DNA of 64,000 nt from Silene conica (taxonomy: Eukaryota > Streptophyta > Magnoliopsida > Caryophyllales > Caryophyllaceae). The translations under genes and the position numbers were made by a program. The number at the start of each line of letters is the position of its first letter. Positions within the stretch are counted from its first letter, which is position 1. The notes under the pieces were generated by a model, which made no database searches, was not told the DNA's origin, and worked only from the letters and a program-made list of their open reading frames with translations. Below, piece by piece: positions 1-10,659 of the stretch. The stretch lies in contig CM055319.2 of assembly GCA_029255685.2 (NCBI GenBank), forward strand, positions 13,130,747-13,194,746, given 5' to 3'.

Positions 1-468
1 ATGCTAGAGTCGGGTTTGTGCTCAAGGAGAAACACAAACAATGGTGAAATGGGGTTTTCTGATTTTTGAAGAGGATGAAGAAAGGATTGGTTGTGTGAAA
101 TAAAACACAACATAGGGGTTATAAGGGTTTTGAGTCGGAAATGACTCGGGATTCATTTAATGAGTCGGGATGACTCGAAATTCACTAACTAAGACGGAAA
201 TAACATCTTAAGACCAGAATTACTCAGGATAGAACCAATTATGCAAATAACCCACAACTCATGAAATTATCCTACATACTTGTCATTCTCGAAAATTAAA
301 ACCGAAACTTAAATTTATAAAACTCGAAAAATAAATTGAAACTAAAATGCTAAACATAAAATATTTATATTATAAAAATATATTTACGAAATTTCATGAA
401 AAATAAATTATTCTCGAAATTAAATTAAATCTTTAAATTTATAATATGGAAAATATCGGGGTGTTACA
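1..468 (-). mobile_element. LTR-type element end, cut by window edge
   Basis: The segment ends at 468 in GGGGTGTTACA. Read on the minus strand this is TGTAACACCCCG, a terminus like those of the solo LTR at 28637 and the LTR-like piece at 57432. The inner part is AT-rich, then turns into a less AT-rich leader-like stretch toward position 1, which fits a U3-to-R layout of an LTR read on the minus strand. No coding sequence is visible. The other end lies outside the window, so neither its length nor a target duplication can be seen. The call rests on the terminal motif only. Confidence 0.5.
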
Positions 469-722
469 TCTAGTTAGTAGACTTAGGTATTTATCTTTGA
501 CCGTGTATACGACGACCCGTGTTAATGTACAAGCCCCAATAATTCACTAGCTCGTGTCCCTTTACCACTAAAGGGATTACGTGTCATTTTTCCTAGTATA
601 GGAGGTAAGCCTCGCATATACCATACGATTCATAATTGAATGGTTTTACTACATTAGTCTTTACTAATCTTTTAATGCGATTTTTGTTTATGTGATATTG
701 TGACCTAGCCAACAATGCCAAA
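469..722 (-). other. Leader/primer-binding segment beyond the outer Tat LTR
   Basis: Positions 648-722 match 9909-9983, the leader beside the right-hand LTR of the Tat element, almost exactly. They include the putative primer-binding motif at 702-722 directly next to the LTR. The stretch 469-647 has no second copy in the window. A leader next to what should be the outer edge of a 3' LTR is not expected for a simple insertion. It suggests a tandem or recombined element copy that is cut off at 468 by another LTR-type element. Confidence 0.55.
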
Positions 723-1395
723 TGTAGGATTCATTTGGGTCACTCGATTTTCGCTTCTTTGATTGAATGTTATAGACATCGTGGGATGAGTTCAAAGTTT
801 CCAAAACATAAATTCCATTAATCGAAGGTGCATGGCTGTTTTGGTAAAATTTCTACCGGGTCAATGTTTATGTGATGCGGGTCAAAGTGTCAACCAATAT
901 TAAAATCTAACGTATAAATGACTATAAGAACAGAAGAAATAAAGAATGACGCAAGAAGGTTTTGGTGACGCGGAAAAACCCAATGAGGGAAACAACCGCG
1001 GGGGGAACGGAATCCCACCAATATTTTTACTATGATCGAGTGATTTCGCTGCTTTGTATGAGTACAGATGTTTGCGTAAGTATATGATTTTACAACGTAT
1101 GAACTGAATGAATAAAGAATGCCCTAGCCTTTCTTCTTATAGCTGCCGATTTAAGCTCAACCAATTCGGTTTTTGGTGCTGGAATGTGGGAGAGAATATA
1201 GGGGAATATTCTCTTAGGGTTTTGACCCATTCCCTTCCTCCAACAGCTCTTTTTCTGCTCTGGTCTGCGTCTGGTCTGCGCCTGGTCTGCGTCTAGTTTG
1301 CGTCTAGTTTGGCTCTGATCTGCTTTTGTAATGGGCTGCTGCTTCTGGGACTATTTATGGGCCCAGTATTGCGATGAGGATTTTTGGGCTAAACA
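723..1395 (-). repeat. Tat element 3' LTR
   Basis: This LTR is 673 bp and on the minus strand begins TGTTTAGCCC and ends CCTACA (TG...CA). It is nearly identical to 9984-10656. It contains a short tandem array of CTGGTCTGCG-like 10- to 11-mers around 1258-1310 in plus orientation. Confidence 0.9.
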
Positions 1396-1410
1396 ATTTC
1401 CCCCAAATTT
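1396..1410 (-). other. Polypurine tract of the Tat element
   Basis: On the minus strand this reads AAATTTGGGGGAAAT directly before the LTR start TGTTTAG. This purine run is the expected plus-strand priming site and confirms that the element lies on the minus strand. Confidence 0.75.
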
Positions 1411-1635
1411 CAGCTTAACTTGGCTTCAATTGGGCTGGAATTTTTCTGCCTCTGAGAATCCTGGAGTTATGTGGGTAGTTGAGGAGTTGATGTAACTGCT
1501 TATAGCCGCATTTCCTGTCCCACTTGTCCCACTCGCATTAACTGCCTGTCCCCTCACTGTTTATTACTTCTTCAATTTTAACCTTTCACCTTTCAAATTT
1601 GAATTCTCTTTCAAATTTCATCCACTTGCTTCCTT

Positions 1636-1643
1636 TATAAATA
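1636..1643 (+). promoter_or_regulatory. TATA box for the antisense ORF of the Tat element
   Basis: The sequence TATAAATA lies in a clean CTTTATAAATACCC context 138 bp upstream of the ATG at 1774. It is inside the element but outside the LTR. The spacing suits a plant promoter with a leader of about 100 nt. A dedicated promoter for the antisense gene is an inference from this spacing. Confidence 0.6.
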
Positions 1644-1773
1644 CCCTTTTAACCGTGTTGCTTCATTTTTACCACTTTTCAAAAAATTCACTTTCTCTCT
1701 TACTTCCTTTCTTGCCTTTTCTTGTTTCATTTTTGCGGTAAATTCCTTTTACCACAACTTTCGAAATTACACA

Positions 1774-3889
1774 ATGTCTGCCCCTGGATCTTCTTCCGCT
1801 ACTCCTTCCAATACTCCTGCTCCTGAGGGGTCCTCTGGGTCTAGTTCTGCTTCGGGGGACTATTCTGGTCCTTTCCCATCGCAGAAGTTACTTGCGGCTA
1901 AGCACTTATGCGACTCTTCTTTCAACGAATCTCATGCTTCTTTCATCAGGCTTCGTTTCGGATTCCCGGAGGGAGTGGTCTATCACTTTCCTCTCGCCGG
2001 CGAGAAGGCCGATTTTGAGAGGGAGGGATGGACTTGTCTCTATGAGTATCCTTTCCGTCTGGGTCTCAGGTTTCCTTTTCCTGACTTGATTGTAGATTTT
2101 CTGAAGTTAACCAAACTTGCTATGTGTCAGATTGCTCCGCATGCATGGAGAATCTTGCTTAGTATTTGTGCTCTGAACCGTGAACGGGGGCTGAACATTG
2201 GTTTGGCTGACTTGGGGCAGTGGTTCGCTCCTCGTTCCCTTGGTCATTCTCAGTGCATAATTCGCAGTCATGACAATATGCCTTCGGCCATTATTTTTTC
2301 CACTACTCCGGATGATAGTAAGTGGTTTACCCGTTTTATCTTCGTCAAGATTGACACATTGCCTTCCTCTCCTGACTATATTTTCTCTGCATGGCAGCCC
2401 GTGAAAGGTACTGGTTTTTGCTCATTCTTTTGATTTTCCTTACTTTATTGTTTCTTCGTTTGTTTCTGACGGTTTAATTTGTTAGTCTCTGCAGGTCGTA
2501 GCTTGGCTAAGTTTCCTGACTCTGCTGATCCCCCTACTTCCAAGGCCAAGCTCCTAGACCTTCCTGCCGAGGAGAGGACGTTCTCCAAGCTGGTCCGGGA
2601 TGCTGCTGTTCTGGTGGTAAAGAAGGAGGGTACGGTATTTTCGATGTTCTTTGTTTTCTTTGGGGGGTCCTGCGTTAATTCTACTCTGATTTCTGCTGTC
2701 ACCTTTTCAGGCAAGCCTAGAGTAGATATGAGCAGGGTGATGCAGCTGCGCAGAAAGAGGTTGGCTTCTGGGGACGCGGGGTCCTCGAAGAAGACAAAAA
2801 TGGACGTTGTGGAGGGGAGCTCTGCTGGAGCCGGGTCCAAGGCTGCCCCTATTGAAGTTGATACCGTTGATCTGGTCCAGGAACCTGTTTCTGAGGCTCC
2901 CTATGTTGATCCTTCTCCTCTCAAGATTCCTCCCTCCATTCCTACTCCTGGTTACAAGCCAGTTTTGGAGAAGCTGCCTCTGCCACCTTCTGGAGAAGGT
3001 TTATCCTCCTCTTCTTCTTTGCGCCTGGAGCTCCCAGCGGATTTTGGTGGGTCCAGGACCCATCTCTGGCCTACCTTGGACTCACTACTTTTCCCCGCCT
3101 CTGCCTCTATTATGGAAACTCGTCCTTTCAAGGACTTGATCAGGCGTACTGCGGAGGTTTCCTTTGAGGTAACCCTCCTTTTTCCTTCCCTTTTCTCTTC
3201 TTTTTTCTTTCTTCTGTTTTCCCTGACCTGGTCTGGACGTCCAGGTCCTGGAGCTGTCACTTTGTGCTAAACGACAGAGTGAGGCCTTGCTGGCTGAACT
3301 CCATTGTTCGAAGGCGGCTCAATCTGAGGCTCTGAGGAGGAGACAGGAGGTGGAGAGGATGTAGGAGGCCCTGACAAAGAAGGAGCGGGAGTTATCAGAG
3401 AAGTTAAGTTTGGAGGAGACCTTGAGGGAAAGTTTGCGGCAGGCAGTTGAGCGCTCTCGCCAGGATGTGGCTAAGGGCCAGGAGATGCTCAAAGCTCAGG
3501 AGGAGGCTTCTCAGAACGAGCTAGCCACGGCTCACTCTAAGCTGGAGAGGGCCTTGACTTCAGAGGCAGATTTGGTGCTGAAGGTGGAGGCCCTGGAGCA
3601 AAAGAAGGCTGGTCTGCAGAGGGCGTTAATTGAAGCTGTTGCATATACCGCTGCTGAGACCCGGGTGAAGTGTGTTCGTGAGTTCCAGGAGGGTAGCCAT
3701 ACTACCTGGGACTTAGCAGCTTTGGAGAAGGCCTTTGCTGCTGACTTTCCCGAGGGCTTAAACATGGACCTGATTTCTGACGATGATGAGGAAGAAGATG
3801 GGGTGGGGTCCTCAGATGTTGGAGAGGAGGTGACCTCTGACCCCACCGATGCTGATGTAGCTGCTGCTGGGTCTACTCCTGACGAGTAG
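1774..3889 (+). CDS. Antisense additional ORF of Tat element (Transposase_28-like domain, coiled coil)
   Basis: This gene lies inside the Tat element on the strand opposite gag-pol. The N-terminus is Ser/Pro/Gly-rich. A block follows (LRFGFPEGVVYHFPL to ADLGQWFAPR, roughly residues 60-190) that resembles the 'putative gypsy type transposon' family (Pfam Transposase_28), which annotators find in plant gypsy elements. The distal part (about 3270-3700) encodes a Glu/Lys/Gln-rich coiled coil and ends in an acidic tail (SDDDEEEDG). Apparent GT-AG introns fall near 2410-2495, 2630-2710 and 3170-3250; Tat/Ogre elements are known to use splicing. Its molecular role is unknown. It is a fossil, partly broken. 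Confidence 0.7.
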
Positions 3890-3983
3890 GCTTAAAATTT
3901 ATCTGCTGGGCCCTGATATGGGCGTTAATATTTGGTTTTGAACTTTGGATGCCCCTGCGTGGGCTTAAATGTTGTAACTTTTT

Positions 3984-4053
3984 GCTGCTGGTCCGGGTGG
4001 ACCAGTGAAAACAATTCTGCTGCTGGTCCGGGTGGACCAGCGAAAACAATTCT
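3984..4053. repeat. Tandem 35-bp repeat, each unit with a hairpin
   Basis: Two 35-bp units (3984-4018 and 4019-4053) differ at one position. Each contains CTGGTCCGGGTGGACCAG, a 7-bp stem with a 4-nt loop (3988-4005 and 4023-4040). The pair lies between the end of the antisense ORF (3889) and the end of pol on the other strand (4521), where the two transcription units of the element converge. Confidence 0.8.
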
Positions 4054-4520
4054 GTTTTGAGCTGCTTTGAGCAGGTTTTAATCGTATGTCCCCGTTGTGT
4101 GGGGTTTTCTTATCTTGTTGCTTTCTGTCGTTTTTCTGGCGTTTTTTCTTTTGTAACTGCATGTTTCGTTTGTATTTTGGCCATCGCTGTTTTGGTGTGC
4201 TGGCCTGGTGTTTTGTGTACCCATCCCTATACTGGGGTGTCAGGCTTGACTTAGGTTCTCCTGCGATCAGTGCAGATTTCCTCTTTAGGTCAGTCCACTA
4301 GGATAAGTAAATTCTGGTCCAGAAAATAAGTAGTGAAATTTTCTTTTAAAAGGCTTAAAAATTGAAAATGCACTAAGGTTTGAAATTACAAGACTTAGGT
4401 TACTAAACTTAGGTTAAAAAATATAAAGGTAAAACAAAAATTTTAAACTGAACCAGAGTAAACTTTATACAGAGTAGAACCTGAGTCTAAGGGAGCTGTT
4501 CTGGTCTGGTGGAGGCACCT

Positions 4521-7500
4521 TTAGATGATATACTTTTTTAAGTGAAGTATATTCCATGATCTGGGTATCATTTCCCCTTCCATTGTTATTAGCCTGTAGG
4601 CCCCATTACCAACTATGCTCTCGATTTGGTATGGACCCTCCCAGTTGTAGGCGAATTTTCCGGCTTGTCGGTTTTTGGTGTTTTGGAACACTTTTCTCAG
4701 GACCAGATCTCCTACTTGCAGGGTTCTGATCCTGACATTTTTGTTGTAGCTCCGAGCCACCATCTGCTTGTATGAGGCCATTCTGACGTAGGCACTGGTC
4801 CTGAGTTCATCAACAGTGTCCAGGCTTCTTGTCATTTCTACTTGGTTCTGGTCCTCAGTTATGCTCCCGTATCTGTGGGTTGGGATTTTGATCTCAGAAG
4901 AAATTACCGCTTCTGCTCCAAAGACAAGGCTGAAGGGGGTCTGACCTGTTGCTACTTTTGGAGTAGTTCTGTCAGCCCACAGGACCAGAGGAAGTTCCTC
5001 TGCCCATTTCCCTCCCATTTCTTGTAGTTTCTTTTTCAAATTCTCAATGATGATCTTGTTACTAGATTCAGCCTGTCCATTGGACTGGGAGTTCCTGGGG
5101 GTAGATTTCTGGAGTGACACATTCCACCCAGCACAGAAAGCCTCGGTTTTCTTCCCAATGAATTGGGAACCATTATCACATATTATTTCTGAGGGTATGC
5201 CAAATCTAGTGAATATATTGCGCTTAATAAAAGAGATGACCTGTGCTTCGGTGGTCTAGGTGAGTGATTCTGCTTCAATCCACTTAGAAAAGTAATCTGT
5301 CATGGCCAGCATGTATAACTTGTTTCCTGGTGCTCTGGGGAGAGGTCCCACAATATCCATCCCCCACTTCATAAAAGGCCATGGGATATGATCGGGTGCA
5401 GAGGCTCTGCTGGTTGGTGATTGACGGATGCGTGCCTTTGACAGGCGTCACATTTCCTTGCATACTCCTTCGCATCCTTGCGCATTGTGGGCCAGAAGTA
5501 TCCCATTCTGAGGGCTCTATTGGACAGGCTTCTTCCCCCTGCATGATTTCCACAGTCCCCGCTGTGGAGGTCATGCAAGATTGTCTGCGCCTCAGTCTGG
5601 TCCAGGCATCGCAGATATGGCCCTGCTAATGACTTCCGGAACAGGATTCCATCAATTAGTAGGAATCTGGAGGCCTTCATTCTGAAACTGCGTGCTTCTT
5701 TCTTACCGCTGGGCTGGATATCATGCTGCAACCAGTCCAGGTATGGCTTTCGCCAGTGTTGTTCTGACTCCTGGTCTGGGTTGTTGCTGCAGATAGGTAG
5801 CTCCTCCTGGTCCGAGTCTGGTCCAGGAATGGCTGGTCTGAGGACATGGGTGATTGGAATACTGGCTACGTCGGCTGGTTTGAAGGTTGAGCCTAGAGTT
5901 GCCAGTGCATCCGCTTCTGCGTTCTGCTCTCTGGGTACTTGCTGGATGCAGAATTCCACGAATCTGCTGATTAACTCCTTTGCTACACATAAGTAGGCCA
6001 CCATTGTAGGGTCTCTCGCTTCGTATGTTCCATTGACATGGTTCACAATTAGTTGTGAATCACTGTATACATTGACATGGTCGATTCCCATGTCCAGGGC
6101 TAGGTGCAGTCCCAGGACTAGGGCTTCATACTCAGCCACATTATTTGTGGTCTTGAACTCGCATCGGACTGCCTGGGTGAGTAGATCCCCTTCTGGTGAT
6201 CGGAGGATCAACCCAACTCCGGACCCTCTGGCGTTTGAAGCTCCATCTACTCGTAACTCCCAGGTGCCTGGTTTGGCACCCTGGTGTAGGTGCAGGATTT
6301 CCTGCTCTGCTTGGGTCTGGAGTGCTGGGCTGAAATCGGAGACGAAGTCTGCAAGGGCTTGTGACTTTATGGCTGTGCGTGGTTCAAACTGGAGGTCATA
6401 TCCACTGAGGTGCACAGACCACTTAGCCATTCGTCCTGATAATTCTGGCTTTCTCATAACCGTCTTGAGTGGGTGATTGGTAACCACTGAGATGGTATGA
6501 GACTCAAAGTACGGACGCAGCTTATAGGATGTTGTGACCAATGCCAATACTAGTTTCTCAAGTGAGGTATACCTTGCTTCTGCTGGCAGTAATGATTTGC
6601 TGACGTAGTACACCGGGTGCTGGGCCCCTTCGTGCTGTCGGACCAGGACTGCACTTACTGCTGCTTCGGTTACTGAGAGGTACAGGAGCAGGACCTCTCC
6701 CTGCTCTGGTTTGGATAGCAGGGGTGGGCTGCTTAGGTACCGCTTCAATTCCTGGAATGCCTTTTCGTGCTCTGGTGTCCAATCAAACTTCTGGCTTTTT
6801 CTAAGAGTATCATAGAATAATCTGCATCGGTCTGAGGATCTGGAGATAAACCTGCTCAGGGCTGCTACTCTTCCCGTCAGACGCTGTACATCTTTTGGCT
6901 TCTGGGGTGATTCCAGCTGCAGAACTGCTTTGATCTGTTCTGTGCTGGCTTCTATCCCCCTCTGTGTTACCATATACCCCAGGAATTTCCCACTGGAAAC
7001 TCCGAAGGTACACTTAGCTGGATTTAACTTCATTTTGTATTTCCGGAGGGTGTTGAATGTTTCCTCCAGGTGCTGGGTGTGGTCTGCTGATTGCTTGGAT
7101 TTGACCACCATATCATCTATGTAGACTTCCATATTACGTCCTATCTGGTCTTTGAACATCATATTGACGAGCCGCTGGTACGTGGAACCAGCATTCTTAA
7201 GGCCGAAGGGCATTACGTTGTAGCAGTAGATGCCTCTTTCGGACCTGAATGCTGTCTTTTCCTGGTCTGCCGGGTCCATTTTGATCTGGTTATACCCACT
7301 CCAGGCATCTAGGAAAGTCAACATTTCGTGGCATGCAGTGGCGTCGACCATAGCATCGATGTGTGGCAAGGGGAATGGGTCCTTGGGGCAGGCCTTATTC
7401 AGGTCTGTGAAATCCACGCAGACCCTCCACTTGCCATTCTTTTTTGGTACCACCACTACATTAGATAGCCACTCGGGGTACCTGACTTCCCTGATCTTTC

Positions 7501-7738
7501 CTGCTTCCAGAAGGTTGTCCACCTCCTGGTTTATGATCTGATGTCTTTCTGCTGCGAATTTCCTGCGCCTCTGCTGCACTGGTCTGAATCCTGGATCTAT
7601 GCTGAGCTTGTGTGGTATGATTTCTGGGTCTATGCCAATCATGTCCTTGTGGGACCAGGCGAAGCAGTCCACGTTCTTTCGGAGCAGCTGGAGGAGCTGC
7701 CGGCGTAGATCTCCAGAGCACTCTGAGCCTACGAACAC
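4521..7738 (-). CDS. Tat element pol: RT, RNase H, second RNase H, integrase
   Basis: Domains read on the minus strand. Reverse transcriptase has [13 protein letters not shown] and the active-site motif YIDDMVVKS. RNase H includes [20 protein letters not shown] second, archaeal-type RNase H ([18 protein letters not shown] with [13 protein letters not shown] and ADALATLGS) is typical of the Tat lineage. The HHCC zinc-binding end of integrase has H-x3-H and CDACQ. The distal integrase block has [13 protein letters not shown] and a C-terminal segment ending [10 protein letters not shown]. Gag-protease lies just upstream on the same strand. The region is mostly open with few breaks and is treated as a fossil. 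Confidence 0.88.
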
Positions 7739-7772
7739 GGTCCTTTCTGGGTGCTGCTCATCCAGGTGGACC

Positions 7773-9899
7773 TCATCGATTTCTGCCTGCTGGGGCTCGA
7801 TGTACTCCTCCCGGATGTGCAGTTGCTGTAATTGCTATGCTCTGGCAGCTGGTGGTCCTTTTAAGAGCTACTTTGTAACAATCCTTGGCCTCCTCCTGGT
7901 CTCCCCGTATCTCCTGAACTCCCCACGGCGTAGGAAACTTCAGGCACTGGTGATACGTTGACGGGATTGCTCGCATTTCGTGGATCCAGGGCCTGCCAAG
8001 AATAACATTGTAAGTAGATGGACCATCAATAACTAAGTACCTTACCTGTTTGTTTAGGCCTCCGGCGTAGGTAGGGATGGTGATTTCCCCCAAGGTATGC
8101 GCTGTTTCTCCACTGAACCCAACCAGGGGAATAGCTTTCTTTGTCAGGTCCTTCTCGTCAAATCCCATGCTCTTTAGTGCATCCAGCATTAGCAGGTTGA
8201 CGGAGCTGCCTGTGTCTACCATGACCTTCCTGACCTCACAGTTGCCAATGCTCAATGTGATAATCAGGGCATCATGGTGCTGCTCTGGTACAGCTTCTGC
8301 ATCTGTCTCGTCAAAAGTTACTGCTGGGAGGTCCTGCCTTGCTATTCTGCATGATGATTCTGGCTTGTCTCCCTTTGCTGCAGTTACACGTCTTTTGGCT
8401 GCTGAATAGGTGAGCCCACACAGCTCTGATCCTCCAGTAATGACATTGACAATTCTATTGCAGGGAGGAGCTGGTGAAGGCTGCACCTGGCTGGCTGCGT
8501 TGACTCTGGTGGACTTCTCTGGGAGCAGATGGTCCAAGTTGCCTCGGTCATACTGGAATCGGACCTCCTTTCTGAGGGTGTAACATTCGTCCGTGGTATG
8601 ACCTATGTCATCATGAAATTCACATTTTTTGCTAGCATCACGGCGGTCATTGAGCCGCTCCTCTCTCTTCTTTGGCCATCTGACTCCTTTGAGCTCTTTC
8701 ATTGCCTTTAGCAAGCCTGCCATTCCGGTGGTAAAACCATACTCACTGACCTTCGGAGGTGGATCTGCATCGTTTTTCCCTCCGGTGCTCTCGGATACTT
8801 TGCTCACTGGCTTGCTGTAGGGCTTTGATCTTTCATTCCTTTTTTCTACTGGTGCTTTCCTAGACACAGGTTCTGTGTCATAGGTACTTCTTCTGGAGGC
8901 AGCGTCTTCTTCCAGCCTCATGGCTGCAACTGCCTGGGCCTGTACATCAGCAAAGGCAGTGCATGGGTGCATTGTCAATTGCTTGTACAGGTCTGAATAG
9001 TGATGTAGCCCCCTGCGGAAGGCTTCAATGGCAGTGGGTACATCACAATGCGGGATGGCAACCTTTTCCTTGTTGAACCTGGTGAGGTAATCTCGAGTGG
9101 TTTCCTCGAATCCTTGAACAATTCTGTATAGATCGCTGGTCTGCTTCTCTGGTTTCATGCTGCTAGCAAACTGCTGATTAAAAGCATTAACCAGATCTGC
9201 AAAGGAGGAGATGCTGCGATTGGGCAATCCCACAAACCAGTGCAGGGCTGCTCCGGAGAGGGTTGACCCAAATCCTTTGCACATGCAAGCCTCCTTAAGT
9301 GCTCCGGTTGCAGTTACCACCATCATTTTCTGCTTATACTGATTTATGTGGTCCAGGGGGTCGGCCGTACCATCATATAGTGTCATGGTTGGTGGCACAA
9401 ATCCCTTGGGCACATTGATCAAGGCAATGTTGTCGATGAATGGTGAATCTGCATAGCTGTCCTGGGAGGCTTTCTCCATGGGCCTTGGCATGCCAGGTAT
9501 CTTGGTGATCATGTCTTTCAACTCCTGGTAGCGCTGGTCTGAGAGGCTGCCTACTCCAGGGAATGGATTGACTGGCGGAGGGAGGAAGCCTGGAGGGGCT
9601 CCTCCCCAGGGACCTGAGGTCGGGTTGACTGGCGGAGGGAAGAAGCCTGGAGGGGCTCCTCCCCAAGGGCCTGCAGCTGGTTGATTGGCTGTTACGGATG
9701 AGCTGAAGCCTGGTCCTGGATACCAACCTACTGCTGACTGCGCTGGTGCTCCTCCTTGCCACCCTCCAACGCTGGGCTGGTTCTCGGGTGCTGCTCCTGC
9801 TGAGATCTCTGGCGTTCGTCCGATGGTAGGCTGCGGAGGGGTACCTGAAAAAATCAAAGGGTCAGTCCCAGGATATTGTGACCTAGCCAACAATGCCAA
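7773..9899 (-). CDS. Tat element gag-protease
   Basis: The Pro/Gly-rich N-terminal part (repeated GGAPPGFLPPP units, about 9560-9680) is followed by a retrotransposon gag domain with LHWFVGLPNRSISSFADLVNAFNQQF and DYLTRFNKE. A short Cys/His segment follows (CEFHDDIGHTTDECYTLRKE). The aspartic protease block has the active site MVDTGSSVNLLMLDAL and a distal VILGRPWIHEM. No convincing ATG starts the frame. It is open back into the primer-binding region, so the 5' end of gag appears rearranged. The element is a fossil. Confidence 0.85.
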   Translation of the reverse strand: MALLARSQYPGTDPLIFSGTPPQPTIGRTPEISAGAAPENQPSVGGWQGGAPAQSAVGWYPGPGFSSSVTANQPAAGPWGGAPPGFFPPPVNPTSGPWGGAPPGFLPPPVNPFPGVGSLSDQRYQELKDMITKIPGMPRPMEKASQDSYADSPFIDNIALINVPKGFVPPTMTLYDGTADPLDHINQYKQKMMVVTATGALKEACMCKGFGSTLSGAALHWFVGLPNRSISSFADLVNAFNQQFASSMKPEKQTSDLYRIVQGFEETTRDYLTRFNKEKVAIPHCDVPTAIEAFRRGLHHYSDLYKQLTMHPCTAFADVQAQAVAAMRLEEDAASRRSTYDTEPVSRKAPVEKRNERSKPYSKPVSKVSESTGGKNDADPPPKVSEYGFTTGMAGLLKAMKELKGVRWPKKREERLNDRRDASKKCEFHDDIGHTTDECYTLRKEVRFQYDRGNLDHLLPEKSTRVNAASQVQPSPAPPCNRIVNVITGGSELCGLTYSAAKRRVTAAKGDKPESSCRIARQDLPAVTFDETDAEAVPEQHHDALIITLSIGNCEVRKVMVDTGSSVNLLMLDALKSMGFDEKDLTKKAIPLVGFSGETAHTLGEITIPTYAGGLNKQVRYLVIDGPSTYNVILGRPWIHEMRAIPSTYHQCLKFPTPWGVQEIRGDQEEAKDCYKVALKRTTSCQSIAITATAHPGGVHRAPAGRNR

Positions 9900-9983
9900 A
9901 TGTAGGATACTACATTAGTCTTTACTAATCTTTTAATGCGATTTTCGTTTATGTGATATTGTGACCTAGCCAACAATGCCAAA
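9880..9983 (-). other. Tat primer-binding region, duplicated
   Basis: The 21-bp segment GACCTAGCCAAC...GCCAAA abuts the LTR at 9963-9983 and recurs at 9880-9900, followed each time by TGTAGGAT. On the minus strand the motif reads TTTGGCATTGTTGGC. It begins TGGC like the tRNA-Asp-type sites of Tat/Athila elements but is otherwise divergent. The tRNA assignment is uncertain. Confidence 0.6.
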
Positions 9984-10656
9984 TGTAGGATTCATTTGGG
10001 TCACTCGATTTTCGCTTCTTTGATTGAATGTTATAGACATCGTGGGATGAGTTCAAAGTTTCCAAAACATAAATTCCATTAATCGAAGGTGCATGGCTGT
10101 TTTGGTAAAATTTCTACCGGGTCAATGTTTATGTGATGCGGGTCAAAGTGTCAACCAATATTAAAATCTAACGTATAAATGACTATAAGAACAGAAGAAA
10201 TAAAGAATGACGCAAGAAGGTTTTGGTGACGCGGAAAAACCCAATGAGGGAAACAACCGCGGGGGGAACGGAATCCCACCAATATTTTTACTATGATTGA
10301 GTGATTTCGCTGCTTTGTATGAGTACAGATGTTTGCGTAAGTATATGATTTTACAACGTATGAACTGAATGAATAAAGAATGCCCTAGCCTTTCTTCTTA
10401 TAGCTGCCGATTTAAGCTCAACCAATTCGGTTTTTGGTGCTGGAATGTGGGAGAGAATATAGGGGAATATTCTCTTAGGGTTTTGACCCATTCCCTTCCT
10501 CCAACAGCTCTTTTTCTGCTCTGGTCTGCGTCTGGTCTGCGCCTGGTCTGCGTCTAGTTTGCGTCTATTTTGGCTCTGATCTGCTTTTGTAATGGGCTGC
10601 TGCTTCTGGGACTATTTATGGGCCCAGTATTGCGATGAGGATTTTTGGGCTAAACA
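9984..10656 (-). repeat. Tat element 5' LTR
   Basis: A 673-bp LTR with about two differences from 723-1395. On the minus strand it starts TGTTTAGCCC exactly where copia gag/protease sequence stops at 10657. The junction shows that the Tat element lies next to, or inside, the copia copy. Confidence 0.9.
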
Positions 10657-10659
10657 ATG

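Larger units (their letters stand above)
723..10656 (-). mobile_element. Tat-lineage Ty3/gypsy LTR retrotransposon (Retand-like)
   Basis: The element lies on the minus strand: 5' LTR 9984-10656, gag-protease 7773-9899, RT/RNase H/integrase 4521-7738, 3' LTR 723-1395. A polypurine tract sits inside the left LTR. Marks of the Tat lineage are a second RNase H domain between the first RNase H and integrase, and an extra ORF on the opposite strand between pol and the 3' LTR. The LTRs differ at about two positions in 673 bp, so the copy is recent. It is a fossil with a rearranged leader and a small number of breaks in otherwise well-preserved coding blocks. No 5-bp target duplication is visible. 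The right flank is copia gag/protease sequence and the left flank is not copia. Confidence 0.92.

Noticed and set aside
1108-1296. Identical short ORFs in both Tat LTRs (also 10369-10557)
   Set aside because: They are the same LTR sequence twice; the frame is short, has no known domain, and lies on the strand opposite to the element's transcription.
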